Origin: Phycisphaerae bacterium
Lineage (GTDB): Bacteria; Planctomycetota; Phycisphaerae; SM23-33
Direction of reading: 5' to 3'
DNA: 47,106 nucleotides
NCBI GenBank assembly: GCA_003551645.1
Contig: PUND01000045.1
Span: 1 to 47,106 of the forward strand
A program made the position numbers and the translations under genes. Positions 1 to 9,228 of the stretch are shown here, in pieces. Each line of letters opens with the position of its first letter. Position 1 is the first letter of the stretch. The notes beneath the pieces are model-generated. The model was given only the letters and a program-made list of their open reading frames with translations. It was not told the origin of the DNA and searched no databases.

Positions 1-989
1 ATGTGGTTGGCGGCCGTGTTGTACGGGTGCGTGTGACCGTCGATACGTATCATTTCCTCGCCGACTTCCAGGTCGCGGTCGAGATCGCGGGGGTCCTTGT
101 TGAAGATAGAGTTGCCGCCGGCGGACTCGCCCGCGAAATACAGCTTCCCGTCACGTCCCATCGCCAGCCGGTAGCCGCGGGTGTCGGCCTCCAGCAGGTA
201 GTACTCATCCGAATCAGCGTCCGGCGGCGCGGCGCCCAGGGGCGATCCTGGCCAGTCGTAATTGACCCATTTGGGGCTTCCGCTCAAGTCGTTCAGGTCG
301 AATGCGCGGATGAACGCCACCTGCACCGGGCCACGGCGCCCGTTGCGCATCCGCAGGTGCTTGTTGTTGAAGCCGGTGACGAAGACCAGGTTGTTGGCGT
401 CGTCGATGGCCACGTCGGTGAGGTAGTTGTCACCGAAGCCGCGCTGACCGACCGGCCTGCCCTGGGTGTCGTATATTCGAATCCGCTTGTCGCTGTCGAG
501 TGTCGCGACTCTTCCGCGAGCCCCCACGGCCACGCGGACGGCGTCGGTGTCGCCGTCTCTCCAGAGTACTCGCCGCGCGCCGGCGTCGAGCATGACCACG
601 CCCGCTCCCTCGACGGCCGCGGCGATCCGTCCGTCGTCGGCGACGGCGACATCGCGAACCTTGCTCCCCAGCCGGGTTACACCGCGCACACGAGTGCCGG
701 CTCTGTCGAACAGCACGATCGCGCCCTCGCCTCCGCCGCCAAGGGTAACCGGCCGCACGCCGCCGGGGTTGTGATCGGCCGGGAGCTTACCGCCCACCAC
801 GATCAGGCCCCTGGGGCTGACGGCCACGCCGCCCGGCTCGTTGCCGTCCCAGTCGCCAAGGTAGGTCCCCGTCGAGACAGTCAGCCGGGCTTCATCACCG
901 GCTACGGCCGGTGCAGCCAGGGCAAATACCGCCATAACAGAAGCCACAACATACACATACCGCATGCCGCTGGTTCTGTGCCTATCCAT
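1..989 (-). CDS. Secreted NHL/SMP-30-like beta-propeller protein (3' end outside window)
   Basis: Reading from ATG at 989 the frame is open to the window edge (329 codons, no stop), so the C-terminus is missing. The N-terminus has a signal peptide: a short basic segment, then hydrophobic VASVMAVFALAAPAVAGDEA with a likely cut after AVA or AG. The rest is a run of short beta-rich repeats of the type 'gGVAVSPRG', 'VRDVAVADDGRIAAAVEG', 'VRVAVGARGRVATLDSD', 'LTDVAIDDANNLVFVTG', which is the periodicity of NHL/SMP-30 or YncE-like propellers. An AAGGAG ribosome site lies 8 nt before the ATG. It lies 190 bp downstream of the RACo-like gene on the same strand. No catalytic residues can be assigned; a periplasmic or exported binding or scaffold protein is the safest reading. 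It belongs to no named family I can specify. Confidence 0.75.
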   Translation of the reverse strand, partial: MDRHRTSGMRYVYVVASVMAVFALAAPAVAGDEARLTVSTGTYLGDWDGNEPGGVAVSPRGLIVVGGKLPADHNPGGVRPVTLGGGGEGAIVLFDRAGTRVRGVTRLGSKVRDVAVADDGRIAAAVEGAGVVMLDAGARRVLWRDGDTDAVRVAVGARGRVATLDSDKRIRIYDTQGRPVGQRGFGDNYLTDVAIDDANNLVFVTGFNNKHLRMRNGRRGPVQVAFIRAFDLNDLSGSPKWVNYDWPGSPLGAAPPDADSDEYYLLEADTRGYRLAMGRDGKLYFAGESAGGNSIFNKDPRDLDRDLEVGEEMIRIDGHTHPYNTAANH

Positions 990-1034
990 AACCAAAGCTC
1001 CTTGACAAGTTTGCCTGCACTCTTCGATTCCCTT

Positions 1035-1059
1035 GAACCCCGTCCCGGCGGCGGGGTTC
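1035..1059. other. Hairpin between the RACo-like and propeller genes
   Basis: A perfect 8-bp inverted repeat (GAACCCCG at 1035-1042, CGGGGTTC at 1052-1059) with a 9-nt loop. No T-run follows on either strand, so it is not a convincing intrinsic terminator. It could be a processing or attenuation hairpin. Confidence 0.35.
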
Positions 1060-1179
1060 CTGCAAAATCTGACAAACAGGGCCGGTCGGCGTGAGTCGTA
1101 AGCCCGCAGCCCGGCGACAGACCGCCGGGATGCGAACGACAGTTTTCGAGCAGTACCCACTGTGGCAAACGCCGCATAC

Positions 1180-3024
1180 TCACGTTATTTCGGGGAAAAT
1201 CATGGAATCGGCAAAGAGCGTCTGGAAGTCGCAGTCGCTGGAAAGCTCCACGTGCTCGGTGCTTCGGGCGTTGGCCTCGGCGCGGTCTCTGGCGGCCGTG
1301 GAAAGAAGCGCCCACCTGGCGCCGGCCAGCGAGGCGTTTCCTACGAAGTGCACTTTCCGGCCCGGCAGGTCCTCCGGCAGCAGGCCGATTCGCCGTGCGT
1401 TGTCCCGCCGGATATAGCTGCCGAATCCGCCGGCGATCAGGGCCACTCCGAGGTCCGCAGGTTTCAGTCCGGCCCGGCCGAGCAGCACGCGGGTGCCGGC
1501 ACGAATGGCGGCCGCGGCGAGTTGCAGCTCCCGCAGGTCTCGCTGCGTAAGCACGACCGGCCGGGAAATATCGCCGCAGAGGACGAACTCCGTGTCTCCG
1601 TCGCCGTTTTGACGGATTCGGCGGCGGATGTCATCGGGTACGGTCTCGGGCAGTTCCTCCGGCGGCGGCAGACGCCCCGAAGACGTTACCGCGCCGGTAT
1701 TGAGAAGCTCCGCGGCCGCGTCTATAAGCCCGCTGCCGCAAAGCCCGCTCGGCTCGACGTTGCCTATGACGCCGCAGTGCAAACGCTCGCCGTCAAACAC
1801 GACCTTCTCCACCGCCCCGGCCGCGGCGCGCATGCCTCGGGATATGCGGGCGCCCTCGAAGGCCGGGCCGGCGGCCGTCGATGCCGCCCATAAGCGCCCC
1901 TCGCACGCAAGCACTATCTCGCCGTTGGTGCCCACGTCGATGAGCATCGCCGGATCCCGCGACTCCCGCAGACGCGTCGCCAGCATTCCGGCGACCACGT
2001 CGCCGCCGACAAAACCCCCGATGACCGGCATCAGGTAGCCACGCGCCCGCGGGTGAACCTCCAGCCCCAGCTCCCCCGCACGCACGAACAGCGCCCCGCC
2101 GTGAACCGGCACGAACGGGATCTGCCCGAGCTGCTCCACCGGCAACCCGCACAGCAGGTGCTCCATGGTGGTGTTGCCGGCGACGGCCACCTCGTAAACG
2201 CGCCGCGGCGAGACCCCGGCATCCGCGCACAGACGCTCAAGCAATACGTCCAGCCCCTCGACCACCGCCCGGCGAAGCTCCTTCGCGCCGCCTGCGGATG
2301 AGTCGCAATGGCGTATGCGAGACAGCACATCGTCGCCGTAGCGGACCTGCGGGTTGATGCCGGCGGCGACGGCAAGCTCCTCGCCGGTGTTCAGGTCCAG
2401 CATGGCCGCGGCGATGGTGGTGGTGCCGACATCGAAGGCCACGCCGACACACTCACCGGTCGTATCGCCCGGCTGGAAGTCGATGAGTTCGCCGTCTGCG
2501 AGCACCGCCGTTCCGCGAAAGCCGCCCTCTCGCAATTTTGTCGGAAGCTCCCTGAGCACATCCAGCCCCGTGGCCGCCTCGCCGGTCGCCTCAATAAGCC
2601 GCACCAAATCCGGCCGAGGATCATCCAGTGTTGGCTCGGGAAGCTCGACGTGGAGCTTCCGCACGCTCGGCATGACTTCGGCCGCCGCCGCATCACGGGC
2701 CTCGGTGAGAATCTGGTGCTGGTCGGCGAATATGGAGCTTTCCGGAACCGTGATTACGGTGTCGTCGCGGATGGCGCTCTGACAGGCCAGCCGCCAGCCG
2801 GCTTCAAGGCCTTTTCGGGATATATGCTTTCGCTCGGCGTCGGACGGATCGCCTTCGCCGGCGGTGAACCGCACGCGGCACTTACCGCAGGTCCCGACTC
2901 CGCCGCAGGGAATATCTATGGTAAGACCGACCCGGCCGGCCGCCTCGACCACCGTCGTTCCCGGCAGGACATGCACTGTCCGCCCGTGCGGCTGAAATGT
3001 AACCGGCAACTGTTCCTCGGGCAT
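1180..3024 (-). CDS. RACo-like ASKHA protein with N-terminal [2Fe-2S] ferredoxin domain (corrinoid reductive activator family)
   Basis: A 614-aa protein. Residues 1-95 form a plant-type ferredoxin domain with ligands C40-x5-C46-x2-C49 and C81 (PCGGVGTCGKC then LACQ). From about 205 to the end is an ASKHA-type ATPase fold: FDVGTTTIAAAMLDL (phosphate 1 loop), VAVAGNTTMEHLLCG, MLIDVGTNGEIVLA, and the STAAGPAFEGARISRGM block characteristic of DUF4445/RamA/RACo proteins. Family members use ATP to drive low-potential reduction of Co(II) corrinoid proteins back to Co(I) for methyl transfer. ATG 3024 is chosen because GGAGG lies 9 nt upstream; the open frame runs 44 codons further but that part does not look coding. 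A promoter is seen at 3054-3081. No corrinoid protein or methyltransferase lies in the window, so the partner is unknown. Confidence 0.85.
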   Translation of the reverse strand: MPEEQLPVTFQPHGRTVHVLPGTTVVEAAGRVGLTIDIPCGGVGTCGKCRVRFTAGEGDPSDAERKHISRKGLEAGWRLACQSAIRDDTVITVPESSIFADQHQILTEARDAAAAEVMPSVRKLHVELPEPTLDDPRPDLVRLIEATGEAATGLDVLRELPTKLREGGFRGTAVLADGELIDFQPGDTTGECVGVAFDVGTTTIAAAMLDLNTGEELAVAAGINPQVRYGDDVLSRIRHCDSSAGGAKELRRAVVEGLDVLLERLCADAGVSPRRVYEVAVAGNTTMEHLLCGLPVEQLGQIPFVPVHGGALFVRAGELGLEVHPRARGYLMPVIGGFVGGDVVAGMLATRLRESRDPAMLIDVGTNGEIVLACEGRLWAASTAAGPAFEGARISRGMRAAAGAVEKVVFDGERLHCGVIGNVEPSGLCGSGLIDAAAELLNTGAVTSSGRLPPPEELPETVPDDIRRRIRQNGDGDTEFVLCGDISRPVVLTQRDLRELQLAAAAIRAGTRVLLGRAGLKPADLGVALIAGGFGSYIRRDNARRIGLLPEDLPGRKVHFVGNASLAGARWALLSTAARDRAEANARSTEHVELSSDCDFQTLFADSMIFPEIT

Positions 3025-3053
3025 TCTGGACGCCTCCGCGTGCAATGTGTAGC

Positions 3054-3081
3054 ATCGTACCGTCGCCGCCCGCGATATCAA
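3054..3081 (-). promoter_or_regulatory. Promoter of the RACo-like gene
   Basis: On the minus strand, TTGATA (3076-3081) and TACGAT (3054-3059) are separated by 16 bp, about 30 nt upstream of the RACo-like ATG. Read from sequence only. Confidence 0.45.
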
Positions 3082-3145
3082 CGTCCGGTCCGAGGCGGCA
3101 TACGGAGGGTTTAACCCAACAGTACCGAACCCACAGGAGTGATAC

Positions 3146-5104
3146 ATGCCCCGCAAGATGCTCGCATTCGTGCCTTACATGGTGGTTGTGCTCTCTGCGT
3201 GTTCGCCGACCGACAACCTGCGGGCGGGCGTCTCGGCCGCCGAGGCCGAAGAGAAATCGGCACGTGAAAACGTCGCCATGCCCGAAGGCGGACACTTCGA
3301 TTTCTGGGACGACGTAACAGAATACGGCAAGACCTACCACGTCGCTCGGAACCACCCGGACGCCGACGACGAGAACCCAGGGACCGCCGACAAGCCCTTC
3401 GCCACCATCGGCCCGGCCGCTGAGCTGCTGGAGCCGGGACAGCGGGTAATCGTGCATGAGGGCATATATCGCGAACATGTCCGGCCGGCCCGCGGCGGTG
3501 AAGCCGACGACGCGATGATCCACTACAAGGCGGCCGACGGAGAGGATGTCCACATACGCGCATCGGAGGTCTGGCGGCCGGAGCTTCGAACAAGCGAGGG
3601 ATACCGCGTGCCGGAAGACCTTGATCCGCCGATACTCATGGCCGATATGTCCGGCGAGATGTTCGGCGGCTACAACCCGTTCGGCCTCTGCAACGTCCCG
3701 CGGGCGATGATGGACTACGGGTGGGAGTGGACGCCGGAGGAGTTCCGGCGGCTGTTCCTCCGCCGAGGCGGCATCTACATCGACGGCGAACCGCTTGAGC
3801 AGGTTTTCTACATACGCCACCTCCGCAGGCGGCCGGGAACCTTCTGGGTAGAGCCGTGCGGCCTGCGCGTGCACCTGCGGCTGCCGGAAGGCGTGAACGC
3901 CGACGAGGCGGAGTTCGAGATAACCGTCCGCGAGCAGTGCTTCGCGCCCGAGGAGGCGGGGCTTTCGCATATACGCGTATCGGGCTTTCACTTCGCGCAC
4001 GCGGCCAACCCCGTGCCCTGGCCCCAGAGGGGCATGCTCAGCGCCACTCGCGGCGACCACTGGATAGTCGAGGACTGCACCTTCCGATACGCCAACTCGC
4101 TGGCGATGGATTTCGGACGCCAGGACAGGTCGCGCAGGGTGGAAACGCCTTACGGGCGACACATCGTACGGCGAAACGTCGTCTCCGACTGCGGCGTCAG
4201 CGGGCTGCTGGCCGACGGGAACAACCACGGCATGCTGGTCGAATACAACACCTTTGAGCGAATAGGCGGCATGAATATCGAGCGGGTCCTGGAGTCCGCG
4301 GGAATCAAGTACCACTGGGCCCGCGATGCGCTGGTGCGAAATAATGTATTTCGGGACATGCATCACGCATCCGGCGTATGGATTGATGTGGGCAACCGCA
4401 ACTGCCGTATTACCGGAAACGTCTTCATTAACGTTAAGACCATGCTCGGCGCCGCCTACGTCGAGGTCAGCCACGAACCGAACTCAATCGACAATAACGT
4501 GTTCTGGGGCATCCACGACGGCGACATCCGCGGCGATGAGAAGCCCGACTACGTCCGCCACGGCGGCGTCGCCGCCGACAGCGACGCCAGCGACAACGTC
4601 ATCGTCGCCAACAATCTCTTCGCCGGCGTCAACGACAACTACGCCGTCAGCATGCACCTCCAGCAGGCCGGTAGAAGCTTTCGTGGCCGAACCGCGGAGG
4701 GACGCGGACACCGCGCGGTCAACAACATCTTCCACGACTGCCGCTATTGGGTCCTGCTCCAGCATCCCGACGGCAACGCCGCCGGCGGAAACCTCTACCC
4801 CGCGGAAATGTCGGCCGGGGCGTTGAAGGTGGTTCAGCCGGAACCCCAAACGCCGCCGGACCTGGACGCCTGGCGCGAGTTAGGGTTGGGCGCCGGCTCG
4901 GTACGGACGCGCATGAAGATGGAGTTCGACCCGAGGACGCTGGAGTTGACCGTCCGGCTGGAAGGCGACGCGCCGCAAACAGTAGCCGTGGACGAGCTGG
5001 ACATCCGCGCCGGCGACCCGCCCGGCCCGTTCACGCCCGAACAGTGGCGCAGGATCGTCGCCGGCGAGGAAGTCACCGTCCGCATCGACGCCGGCGCGAA
5101 ATAA
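3146..5104 (+). CDS. Right-handed parallel beta-helix (DUF1565/pectate-lyase-fold) lipoprotein
   Basis: A 652-aa protein with a lipoprotein signal: MPRKMLAF, hydrophobic VPYMVVVL, then lipobox LSAC (C19). Residues ~62-110 carry the DUF1565-type entry segment (HPDADDENPGTADKPFATIG ... VIVHEGIYREHV), followed by ~330 residues of short beta-helix turns rich in N and G (IVRRNVVSDCGVSGLLADGN, VRNNVFRDMHHASG, NCRITGNVFINV, SDNVIVANNLFAG). This fold is typical of polysaccharide lyases, epimerases and glycosidases; no catalytic residues can be assigned with confidence. Likely a cell-surface or periplasmic polysaccharide-active protein, common in Planctomycetota. The start has AGGAG 8 nt upstream. It is divergent from the RACo-like gene. 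Confidence 0.8.
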   Translation: MPRKMLAFVPYMVVVLSACSPTDNLRAGVSAAEAEEKSARENVAMPEGGHFDFWDDVTEYGKTYHVARNHPDADDENPGTADKPFATIGPAAELLEPGQRVIVHEGIYREHVRPARGGEADDAMIHYKAADGEDVHIRASEVWRPELRTSEGYRVPEDLDPPILMADMSGEMFGGYNPFGLCNVPRAMMDYGWEWTPEEFRRLFLRRGGIYIDGEPLEQVFYIRHLRRRPGTFWVEPCGLRVHLRLPEGVNADEAEFEITVREQCFAPEEAGLSHIRVSGFHFAHAANPVPWPQRGMLSATRGDHWIVEDCTFRYANSLAMDFGRQDRSRRVETPYGRHIVRRNVVSDCGVSGLLADGNNHGMLVEYNTFERIGGMNIERVLESAGIKYHWARDALVRNNVFRDMHHASGVWIDVGNRNCRITGNVFINVKTMLGAAYVEVSHEPNSIDNNVFWGIHDGDIRGDEKPDYVRHGGVAADSDASDNVIVANNLFAGVNDNYAVSMHLQQAGRSFRGRTAEGRGHRAVNNIFHDCRYWVLLQHPDGNAAGGNLYPAEMSAGALKVVQPEPQTPPDLDAWRELGLGAGSVRTRMKMEFDPRTLELTVRLEGDAPQTVAVDELDIRAGDPPGPFTPEQWRRIVAGEEVTVRIDAGAK

Positions 5105-5216
5105 GACCGCCCGTCGCCGCCCGCAACACCGCCTGTGTCACTGGTATGAGCGGCCGGCAAACGGTAAACTGGACATTAGTGGACAATCCCCGCTGACGGT
5201 TGCCTGCCTCCTACTG

Positions 5217-7739
5217 ATGACAGCTTTGCCCTGCCAGCTTGCCTTTGTGCGGTTCGACCAGCCGGTTTGGCTGCTGTTCGCCGCGGCGGCCATCGTGCCC
5301 GTGGCGATTGCGCTTCTGCGGTCGCGGCGCGGCGGAAGAATCTCCGGACCGCGAACGGCGGTGCAGTGTGTTGCTGTGGTTCTTGTGGCAATCGCGCTTT
5401 CCCGCCCCACGGCGCCGCTGGGCGGCAGGGCGCAGAAGCCCTGGCTGATACTCCAGGACGTCTCGCCGTCGGTCACCGGACAGGATGAGCCACCCCCCTG
5501 GCCGGACGATATCCGCTCCCAGACCCGCACCTTCGGTCCGGCGTCGGCCGGCCCGCCGCGTACGGAGGCGGCGCCGGCGCTTCGGCTGGCGGTCGCCCGC
5601 GCCGAGGAGCTGGCCGGCGTGGTGATACGCACCGACGGACAGTTTCACGACGACTGGTCCCGCGCCGCCAACGCCCTGGGCGGAACCGGCCTCGGCGTCC
5701 TTATCGACCCCCTCGACTCACCGCCCGCCGACGCGAGAGTCGCCGAACTGTCAGCCCGGCGGGATAACGGAAAGGTCGCACTGCGGGCGAACGTCGTCGC
5801 CAACGCCCCCATGCGGCGGGAATTGACCGTAACCCGGACAGCCCCAGACGAGGAGACCCTGCTGAGCCGCTCGCTGCAACTGCGCCCCGGCGAGCCGGCG
5901 ACGATCCGGCTGAGCGACGATCCGCCCGCCGAATCCGTCGCGCGTTACAAGGCGGAGTTGACACCCGCCGGAGCTTTCGCGGAGAACGACTCGGCCACCG
6001 CGAGCGTCCTCGGCATCAGCGGGACAGTAACCGTGATATCCGGCGAAGACGCGGCCGACCCGGCCGAACTGGCCGATCGGCTCAACCGCACCGTGGAGGT
6101 GCTGGACCCAACCGACGCCCCCGATACCCTCGACGGGTGGATGAACAGCGACGCGGTCGTGCTGATAGACCCCACGGGCACGCTGCTGTCCCGGCCGCAG
6201 CGGGCGGCACTGGCCGAAGCCGTCCGAAGCGGCACAGGACTGGTGCTCATAGGCGCGCCGCCGCACCGGAGGGCCGAGGATAGAAACGACCCGCTCAGCC
6301 GCGTGGCGGCCCTTCAGCCAGACCCATGGCAGAGGAACCCGCTGAAGGTGGCCGTCACGCTCGATATATCCGGCTCAATGGGCAAGCCGGCCGGGCAGAC
6401 CCGGCGAAGCATGTTCGACTTCGCGGTCGAGGCGATGCTGGGCCTGCGGCGCCATCTGACCGAGCACGACGCCCTGGCGGTGCTGACGTTTGCCGACGAG
6501 CCGGAGGTGGTGTACGACAGCGGCGATGAGCCGCCCGACTTCGCCGAGCTTCGCCAGGCGATCGCGCCGATCCGACCGGTAGGTCCCACTTACGTCCTGC
6601 CCGCACTCGAAAGGTCGCGGGAGGTCCTTGCCGACCCCGCCGATGCGCCCGCCCGCGACGACCTGGACCGGCTGCTCATAGTCGTCAGCGACCTCTGGAC
6701 CGAGGAGTTCGACACGGCCGAAATGGCCCGGTCGCTGCGCGATGCGGACATCTCGCTTGCGGTGGTTTTTGTGGCGCCCGGCGACCTGGCCGGCCCGACG
6801 GCCGCCCCGCTGGAACTGCTTGCCGAAGATATGGACGCCCCGCTGGTTGAGAGCGAACAGCTCCGCGACTTGGCGGAGATATTCGAGCGGTTCATCCGCG
6901 ATTCGCGCGGACCGACTGTCCGAAGAGGCGACTTCACCCTGTCGGTCGCCGAGGGCGCGCTGGCGGCGCCGGAGTTTCCGGTCGAGCGGCTGACGGCCTA
7001 TCTGCTCTGCGCCGAGCACCCGCGGGCGGATGTTCTTGCTGCGGTCGGCCCGGACCCGGTGCTTGCTCGGCGGCGGGCCGGGCTGGGCAGGTCAATCGGC
7101 TTCGCCGTCCCGCTGGAAGGCGAAGACAACGCCCACTTGGCCGACACCGAGGAGCTGACCCGACTACTGGCGGCCGCCGTGGAGCAGGCGGCCCGGCCGG
7201 CCGGGGACCCGCGGTTCGGCGGGGATGTCCGGTGGACAGACGGCCGGCTGAGAATCCGCATCGAGGCCCGCGACGCGGACGGGCCTGTGAACAACCTGGA
7301 TTTGAGCTTGCAGACCGCCGCGCCGGATGAGACCGAGCCGCTGAGCACGCCAATGCGCCAGACGGGACCGGGCGTGTACGAAGGCGAGATTGACGCCCCG
7401 GCCCGGACACCCGCGGTTCATGCGGTCGCCGGGGACGGCCGAGTGGTCTGGCGGCGGGCGATAGACGAGCCGACGCCGCCGGAGTTCACCGCAATCGGCG
7501 CGAACTGGCAGAATCTACGCGAGCTTGCCGAACGCACCGGCGGCGGGCTAGTCATGGACGGACGGGTTGACCGCCACGTGCGTGAGGCGACGCAGCGGGC
7601 CAGGACGCATCTCTGGCCGTTCCTGCTGGCGGCGGCGCTGGCGCTGATGCTGGGCGAATGGACTGCCGGGCGACTGGCCGCACGCCGGCGATCGCGGTCG
7701 CGGACGGAACACATCGCCGAAGATGAACCGGCTGCCTGA
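5217..7739 (+). CDS. Large VWA-domain membrane protein (BatA/aerotolerance-like N-terminus)
   Basis: An 840-aa protein. The N-terminus has two hydrophobic segments (WLLFAAAAIVPVAIALL and TAVQCVAVVLVAIALS) separated by a short basic loop, the layout of BatA/BatB-like proteins. A von Willebrand A domain begins near residue 380 with the MIDAS motif DISGS (383-387) and continues through LAVLTFADEPEVVYD and LLIVVSDLWTEE. A C-terminal membrane segment (~795-815, PFLLAAALALMLGEW) ends with a basic RRRSRSR tail. The VWA domain should sit outside or in the periplasm and bind a metal-dependent protein ligand. No MoxR ATPase neighbour is present, unusual for bat-type operons. The start is uncertain: ATG 5217 has no clear ribosome site, and GTG at 5247 would give the more usual short lead into the first membrane segment. 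Confidence 0.75.
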   Translation: MTALPCQLAFVRFDQPVWLLFAAAAIVPVAIALLRSRRGGRISGPRTAVQCVAVVLVAIALSRPTAPLGGRAQKPWLILQDVSPSVTGQDEPPPWPDDIRSQTRTFGPASAGPPRTEAAPALRLAVARAEELAGVVIRTDGQFHDDWSRAANALGGTGLGVLIDPLDSPPADARVAELSARRDNGKVALRANVVANAPMRRELTVTRTAPDEETLLSRSLQLRPGEPATIRLSDDPPAESVARYKAELTPAGAFAENDSATASVLGISGTVTVISGEDAADPAELADRLNRTVEVLDPTDAPDTLDGWMNSDAVVLIDPTGTLLSRPQRAALAEAVRSGTGLVLIGAPPHRRAEDRNDPLSRVAALQPDPWQRNPLKVAVTLDISGSMGKPAGQTRRSMFDFAVEAMLGLRRHLTEHDALAVLTFADEPEVVYDSGDEPPDFAELRQAIAPIRPVGPTYVLPALERSREVLADPADAPARDDLDRLLIVVSDLWTEEFDTAEMARSLRDADISLAVVFVAPGDLAGPTAAPLELLAEDMDAPLVESEQLRDLAEIFERFIRDSRGPTVRRGDFTLSVAEGALAAPEFPVERLTAYLLCAEHPRADVLAAVGPDPVLARRRAGLGRSIGFAVPLEGEDNAHLADTEELTRLLAAAVEQAARPAGDPRFGGDVRWTDGRLRIRIEARDADGPVNNLDLSLQTAAPDETEPLSTPMRQTGPGVYEGEIDAPARTPAVHAVAGDGRVVWRRAIDEPTPPEFTAIGANWQNLRELAERTGGGLVMDGRVDRHVREATQRARTHLWPFLLAAALALMLGEWTAGRLAARRRSRSRTEHIAEDEPAA

Positions 7740-7791
7740 GTTTGACCTGCGCCTAATCCGCCTCTGCTCGCGGTTTGGACGGCAAAACTCC

Positions 7792-7819
7792 TTGTCGATC
7801 ACAACTGCCGCTGTATCAT
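7792..7819 (+). promoter_or_regulatory. Promoter of the CNNM/CBS gene
   Basis: TTGTCG (7792-7797) and TATCAT (7814-7819) separated by 16 bp, giving a leader of about 105 nt before the GTG start at 7931. Confidence 0.45.
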
Positions 7820-7930
7820 GACGGATGACAGCCCCGGGCGTCAGGATGTCCCGGCCGCGACAAGCGCCCCGCGCGGTCGGGAGCGCGTCGCCGGGGCGGA
7901 GCGGGGCGCTGTCGGGAGACAAGCGAAACT

Positions 7931-9196
7931 GTGAGTCCATACTTGTGGGTCGTGTTGGTATCGGCGGCCCTTTCATTGCTGTTTTCTGTCGCCAGTTATT
8001 CGCTGCGGGGTTTTCGACGAATCCAAATCGACGATGCGCAGTCGCACTGGCGTTACCGCCGCAGAATCGAGCTTCTGGAAAGGCACCTGCCGGCTCTGAT
8101 ACTGACGGCCGCGACATGGCGTGCGCTGGCCAACCTCGCGATGGTGACGGGCATGCTGTATCTATTCGACGCGATGGGCGGCGGATGGGCGCGAGCGGCC
8201 GGTGTGCTGGCGGGAACCGCCCTGCTGATGGCGGCGGTTTCGGTGGCCATCCCGCACGCATGGGCCACTTTTGCCGGCGGGCGCTTCCTGATGACGGCGG
8301 TCCCGGTCCTGGTGGCGCTGCGATACGTGCTCTGGCCGGTAATCGCCACGATGCAGGCCCTGGGCGAGCCGGTCCGCCGGCTAAGCGGCGCCGAGCAGAG
8401 TCGCGTCGAGAACGGCGAGGAGGTCCGCCAGGAGATACTCCAAGCCGCCTCGGAAGGCCGAGCCGAAGGCGCCGTCAACGCCGAAGAGGCCGAGATGATA
8501 GAGGCGGTGGTGGAGTTTTCCGAAATCCAGGCCGGTCAGATAATGACGCCCCGGACGGATGTATTCGCACTGCCGGCCGACCTGCCCTGGGAACAGGCGT
8601 GCGAAAAGGTATTCGACGCCGGACACACCCGCGTGCCGGTGTATCAGCAGGACATCGACAATATCATCGGCGTACTCTACGCAAAGGATCTGCTGCAGTA
8701 CGTCCACGCCGAGCAGCCGGCGTCTGTGCGGGAGGTCATGCGCAAGCCGTTTTTCGTGCCCGAGACCATGACGCTGGACAAGCTCCTTCGCGAGTTCAAG
8801 GCCCGCAAGGTGCATCTCGCGGTGGTTCTTGACGAGTACGGCGGGACGGCCGGGCTGGTGACCATCGAGGACGTCCTGGAGGAAATCGTCGGCAACATCT
8901 CCGACGAATACGACAGACCCGAGCCGGCGCTGATGAACCGACTTGACGGACAGACCGCAGAGATTGACGGGCGGCTGCATATCGACGATTTGAACGACGC
9001 GATGCAACTGGAGATACCCGAAGACGAGGACTATGACACCGTCGCCGGCTGCGTGTTCTCTGAGCTTGGCTACATACCCGAGCCGGGCGAACAGGTAACA
9101 ATAGACGGCGCCGAGTTCACCATCCTGGCCGCCGACGACCGCAGGATAACCCGCCTTCGCGTGCACCGGACAGGCGGGCAACAGGAGGAGGGCTGA
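7931..9196 (+). CDS. CNNM-domain/CBS-pair/CorC_HlyC protein (hemolysin C-like, Mg2+/Co2+ efflux family)
   Basis: A 421-aa protein starting at GTG. Residues 1-~170 hold three or four membrane segments (LWVVLVSAALSLLFSVASY; LANLAMVTGMLYLF; GVLAGTALLMAAVSVAI; FLMTAVPVLVALRYVLW), i.e. a DUF21/CNNM transmembrane domain. Two CBS repeats follow (QIMTPRTDVFALPAD... RVPVYQQDIDNIIGVLYAKDLL and VREVMRKPFFVPETMTLDKLL...VVLDEYGGTAGLVTIEDVLEEIVG), then a CorC_HlyC domain (~335-410). The CBS pair in this family binds Mg-ATP and gates ion transport. It lies 32 bp before recO and may be cotranscribed with it. Its own promoter is seen at 7792-7819. Confidence 0.88.
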   Translation: MSPYLWVVLVSAALSLLFSVASYSLRGFRRIQIDDAQSHWRYRRRIELLERHLPALILTAATWRALANLAMVTGMLYLFDAMGGGWARAAGVLAGTALLMAAVSVAIPHAWATFAGGRFLMTAVPVLVALRYVLWPVIATMQALGEPVRRLSGAEQSRVENGEEVRQEILQAASEGRAEGAVNAEEAEMIEAVVEFSEIQAGQIMTPRTDVFALPADLPWEQACEKVFDAGHTRVPVYQQDIDNIIGVLYAKDLLQYVHAEQPASVREVMRKPFFVPETMTLDKLLREFKARKVHLAVVLDEYGGTAGLVTIEDVLEEIVGNISDEYDRPEPALMNRLDGQTAEIDGRLHIDDLNDAMQLEIPEDEDYDTVAGCVFSELGYIPEPGEQVTIDGAEFTILAADDRRITRLRVHRTGGQQEEG

Positions 9197-9228
9197 GCCG
9201 CCCGCCCGCGGCGCCGGCCCCGGCGGAA

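Noticed and set aside
1035-1059. Hairpin as a terminator for the RACo-like gene
   Set aside because: No T-run on either side, so kept only as a hairpin of unknown role.
3-1094. 363-aa plus-strand open frame at the left edge
   Set aside because: It is antisense to a minus-strand frame with signal peptide, ribosome site and repeat structure; its own translation has no recognisable features.
2882-4474. 530-aa minus-strand open frame overlapping the beta-helix gene
   Set aside because: Shadow frame of a GC-rich gene; the plus-strand frame has a lipobox, ribosome site and beta-helix pattern.
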